Of a DNA stretch of 7,031 nt, positions 4,892 through 7,031 are shown in pieces (the stretch's first letter is position 1; each line of letters begins with the position of its first letter). Position numbers and translations under genes: made by a program. The notes below the pieces were generated by a model that did not search any database, was not told the origin of the DNA, and saw nothing but the letters and a program-made list of their open reading frames with translations. The stretch is from positions 1-7,031 of the forward strand of contig SKZG01000561.1 of the NCBI GenBank assembly GCA_007127495.1, written 5' to 3'. The stretch is from Planctomycetales bacterium. GTDB lineage: Bacteria > Planctomycetota > Planctomycetia > Pirellulales > Thermoguttaceae.

Positions 4892-6175
4892 ATGTTCGAC
4901 ACACAAGAAGCATTGTTGTCCCAGATCCGCCTGGGCGAGGATAGTCGCCTGGAGCTGAAGGCCGTCACGTTCCGCGGCGATCGGGTCTCAGGGCCGCATG
5001 CCGACGGCCTGGCCGACGAAATCGCCGCGTTCGCCAACAGTTCCGGCGGCGTCTTGGTGCTGGGCGTCGACGAGCCGACTCGGCAGCCGCACGGAATGAG
5101 CGTCGAGGAATTGGCGCTGCTGGAACACTGGCTGGAGCGCATCTGCACCGACCGCATCAAGCCGCCGCCGCTGTGCCGCATCGAAAAATGGGAGCTGCCC
5201 GACGCTACCGGCCGCCCGGCGCCCGTCTTGAAGGTGGATATCCCGCGAAGCCTGTTTGTGCATGAGAGTCCCAACGGGCATTTCCACCGCATCGGCAGCA
5301 GCAAGCGAAAGATGAGCACCGACTACATCATCCGGCTGGGCCAGCAGCGCAGCCAGACGCGGATGATTCGCTTCGACGAGCAGCCGGTCGTCCATGCGCC
5401 GCTCGAAGCGCTCGATCCGGCGCTGTGCGAACGGTTTCGCACCCCCCGCACGCGCGATGAAGGGTTGGACTTCCTCTGCAAGCTGGGCATCGCCGCGCTG
5501 GACGACCAGGGCATCGCGCATCCGTCGGTATCGGGCATCCTGATGGCGTGCCGCAAGCCGCGCGAGTGGATGCCCAATGCGTTCATTCAGGCGGTGGCGT
5601 ATCACGGCACGTCGCCCGCCCGGCCCGGCCCCGGCCTCCCCTACCAGTTGGACGCCCGCGACATCGGCGGCCCGCTCGACGCGCAGGTGTGCGAGGCCTG
5701 CCGGTTCGTCGTGCGGAACATGAAGGTGGGCGCCATCAAGGACATGGGGCGAAGGGACATTCCGCAATACGACCTGACGGCCCTGTTCGAGGCGGTGGTC
5801 AACGCCGTGGCGCATCGCGACTACGCCGTCTACGACGCGAAAATTCGGCTGAAGCTTTTCGCCGACCGGGTGGAACTGTACTCGCCGGGCGGCATTCCGA
5901 ACACCATGACCGTCGAAAGCATCCTGTACCGGCAGGCGGCCCGGAACGAAACGCTCACCAGCCTGCTGGCCCGCTGCCCCGTGCCCGAAGAGGACGAGTG
6001 GCTCGATACCGCCAGGCGAACGTTCATGGAGAAGCGCGGCGAGGGCGTTCGCATTATCATGGAAAACAGCGAACGCCTCTCCGGCCGCCGTCCCGAGTAC
6101 CGCCTGATCGACGACTCCGAGTTGCTGCTGACGGTTTTTGCCGCGGGCGGGGTCCCGGCGGATGCCCCTGGATAA
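4892..6175 (+). CDS. AlbA_2/Schlafen-like nucleic-acid-binding domain plus HATPase_c_4 protein (putative regulator)
   Basis: A 427-residue protein of the COG2865 type (AlbA_2, formerly AAA_4, with a GHKL-like ATPase fold), often annotated as a transcriptional regulator or RecG-related; the molecular role is not established. The N-terminal AlbA_2 domain (about 10-150) shows GEDSRLELKAVTF at 15-27, LADEIAAFANSSGGVLVLGV, and HFHRIGSSKRKMS. A middle region covers about 150-280. The C-terminal HATPase_c_4 part has YDLTALFEAVVNAVAHRDY (Glu at about 300, Asn at 304, HRDY at 308-311) and VELYSPGGIPNTMT (SPGG at 331-334). The usual RNP...G.GI tail is present in altered form (ARNETLTSLLARC, EKRGEGVRIIMENS). 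The extra winged-helix end found in many relatives is not visible. The start is ATG 4892, with GGGGGAG at 4875-4881 ten bases upstream. Stop is TAA. A separate unit from the transporter is likely. Confidence 0.87.
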   Translation: MFDTQEALLSQIRLGEDSRLELKAVTFRGDRVSGPHADGLADEIAAFANSSGGVLVLGVDEPTRQPHGMSVEELALLEHWLERICTDRIKPPPLCRIEKWELPDATGRPAPVLKVDIPRSLFVHESPNGHFHRIGSSKRKMSTDYIIRLGQQRSQTRMIRFDEQPVVHAPLEALDPALCERFRTPRTRDEGLDFLCKLGIAALDDQGIAHPSVSGILMACRKPREWMPNAFIQAVAYHGTSPARPGPGLPYQLDARDIGGPLDAQVCEACRFVVRNMKVGAIKDMGRRDIPQYDLTALFEAVVNAVAHRDYAVYDAKIRLKLFADRVELYSPGGIPNTMTVESILYRQAARNETLTSLLARCPVPEEDEWLDTARRTFMEKRGEGVRIIMENSERLSGRRPEYRLIDDSELLLTVFAAGGVPADAPG

Positions 6176-6254
6176 GATGCAGCGGAGAAGACCGCCTGCG
6201 CCGCCGGGCGCGTGAACGCTTGCCGTGTCCCCTTCAACCGGTGGAATGACCATC

Positions 6255-6866
6255 ATGCCCGACACCATCCTCGCCTACGACCTGGGAACCGGCGGCAACA
6301 AGGTGTCGTTGTACGATGCGGCGGGCCGCTGCCTCAACAGTGTGTTTGTGCCGTACGAAACCCGCTACCCGCAGGCCGGATGGCACGAGCAGCAGCCCGA
6401 GGCGTGGTGGGATTCGGTGGTCGGCAGTACCCGGCAGGTGCTCGGCCGCGCCGACCCGGCAAGCGTTCGCTGCCTGGCCATCTCCGGGCACAGTCTCGGC
6501 TGTGTGCCGCTGGACGCCGGCGGCCGGGTGCTGCGCGACGCCGCGCTGATTTGGTCCGACAAGCGGGCCGCCGCCCAGGCGGCGCGCTTCTTCGAAAAAG
6601 CCGATCCGCCCCGGTGATACCAACAAACCGGCAACGGCTTCCCGCCGGCGCACTACACGGCCTTCAAGGTGATGTGATACCGCGACCACGAACCGGCGAT
6701 GTTCCAGCGCGCCGACAAGATCATTGGCACGAAGGACTACATCAACTACCGCCTTACCGGCCGTATCGCGACCGACCCGTCGTACGCCTTGGGCACGGGC
6801 GTGTACGACCTGCTGGCCTGGGATTACTCCGACGACCTGCTGGCCGAGTTGCCGGCCGGGGGGGTT
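6255..6866 (+). pseudogene. FGGY-family carbohydrate kinase, truncated with two TGA codons
   Basis: Intact FGGY kinases (about 500 residues) phosphorylate sugars such as xylulose. Here the N-terminal ATPase-fold part is clear: AYDLGTGGNKVSLYDAAGR (phosphate motif), GWHEQQPEAWWDSV, ISGHSLGCVPLD, and ALIWSDKRAA. In the same frame come TGA at 6615-6617 (codon 121) and TGA at 6675-6677 (codon 141). These flank or sit in DPPR*YQQTGNGFPPAHYT and FKVM*YRDHEPAMF, where relatives have Trp. The frame then continues intact through IIGTKDYINYRLTGRIATD and YALGTGVYDLLAWDYSDDLLA. Homology fades near 6855-6866, just before the REP-like element at 6885, and no kinase sequence follows to the window end. The start ATG 6255 is preferred because GGTGGA at 6240-6245 is correctly spaced; ATG 6246 is too close. 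The gene is non-functional unless TGA is read as Trp, which the rest of the window contradicts. Confidence 0.87.
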
Positions 6867-6884
6867 GAGCTGCAAGCCCGGCGT

Positions 6885-6957
6885 TGTTGGAGTTCACGCT
6901 TTAGCGTGCGAACGAAGCGGCTACGATACCGGGCACGCTGAAGCGTGAACTCCAACA
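6885..6957. repeat. REP-like palindromic element (TGTTGGAGTTCACGC type)
   Basis: A 73-base element with perfect 17-bp inverted ends, TGTTGGAGTTCACGCTT (6885-6901) and its complement (6941-6957). Each end carries its own hairpin: CACGCT-TT-AGCGTG (6895-6908) and CACGCT-GA-AGCGTG (6934-6947). The layout matches the element at 3118-3171 although the sequence differs. CCCGGC occurs on both outer sides (6877-6882 and 6958-6963), a possible short duplication or chance in GC-rich DNA. It marks the break point of the FGGY kinase remnant. Confidence 0.7.
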
Positions 6958-7031
6958 CCCGGCATGCGGGAGTGCGAACCGGAACGGCGCGGCAGCTTCC
7001 CAGCTTACCTAAAACCCCCTTTTTTACGAGA

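Noticed and set aside
4988..6268. A 426-codon open frame on the minus strand.
   Set aside because: It is antisense to the AlbA_2/HATPase gene, which has clear family motifs; the His/Arg/Ala-rich translation resembles no family I know.
6255..6866. Alternative genetic code with TGA as Trp, or selenocysteine.
   Set aside because: purQ and the isomerase end at TGA at normal lengths, other Trp codons are TGG, the positions are Trp rather than Cys in the family, and the gene is also truncated.
1..7031. CRISPR array, integrase, IS transposase gene or prophage genes.
   Set aside because: No regularly spaced direct repeats and no frame resembling a transposase, integrase or phage protein; only nonautonomous palindromic repeats are present.
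6958..7031. Possible continuation of the kinase after the REP-like element.
   Set aside because: None of the three plus frames resembles the central FGGY region; the tail is short and ends in C- and T-runs.

Overview
The window is GC-rich and looks like a chromosomal segment of a planctomycete or a close relative. That is an inference from gene style: a PurQ ending in the extended C-terminus typical of that group, a Tat-tagged sugar isomerase/epimerase, and a TolC remnant with the GYIGEEMG...AGQQG signature common in planctomycete efflux genes. No rRNA or other phylogenetic marker is present. TGA is a normal stop here: it ends purQ and the isomerase.

Layout: (1) 1-477, 3' end of purQ (+). 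(2) 511-535, palindromic terminator between convergent genes. (3) 556-1533, Tat-signal TIM-barrel sugar isomerase/epimerase (-), with a promoter-like site at 1585-1613. (4) 1710-2466, decayed TolC/CzcC-type outer-membrane efflux gene (-): 5' truncated, probably internally deleted, and frameshifted at a nine-base homopolymer. (5) 2467-3378, a roughly 900-base stretch with no convincing protein gene. It holds a 93-bp imperfect inverted repeat, a strong minus-strand intrinsic terminator, a run of long hairpins with a minus-strand promoter-like site upstream (candidate structured RNA of about 395 nt), a REP-like palindromic element, and a promoter-like site for the next gene. (6) 3379-4803, NCS1-family nucleobase/cation symporter (+, GTG start with a clear ribosome binding site). 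(7) 4826-4864, a near-perfect 16-bp-arm palindrome. (8) 4892-6175, AlbA_2/Schlafen-like plus HATPase_c_4 protein (+). (9) 6255-about 6866, an FGGY carbohydrate kinase pseudogene (+) with two in-frame TGA codons exactly where Trp is expected, cut off at a second REP-like element (6885-6957). The last 75 bases (6958-7031) show nothing recognisable.

There is no clear shared pathway. purQ belongs to purine biosynthesis. The isomerase and kinase are the sort of genes found in planctomycete sugar catabolism but are far apart and one is dead. The transporter and the AlbA_2 protein are probably separate units on the same strand. The notable picture is a degrading region: two pseudogenes, three unrelated palindromic repeats and one inverted repeat, around a candidate noncoding RNA.
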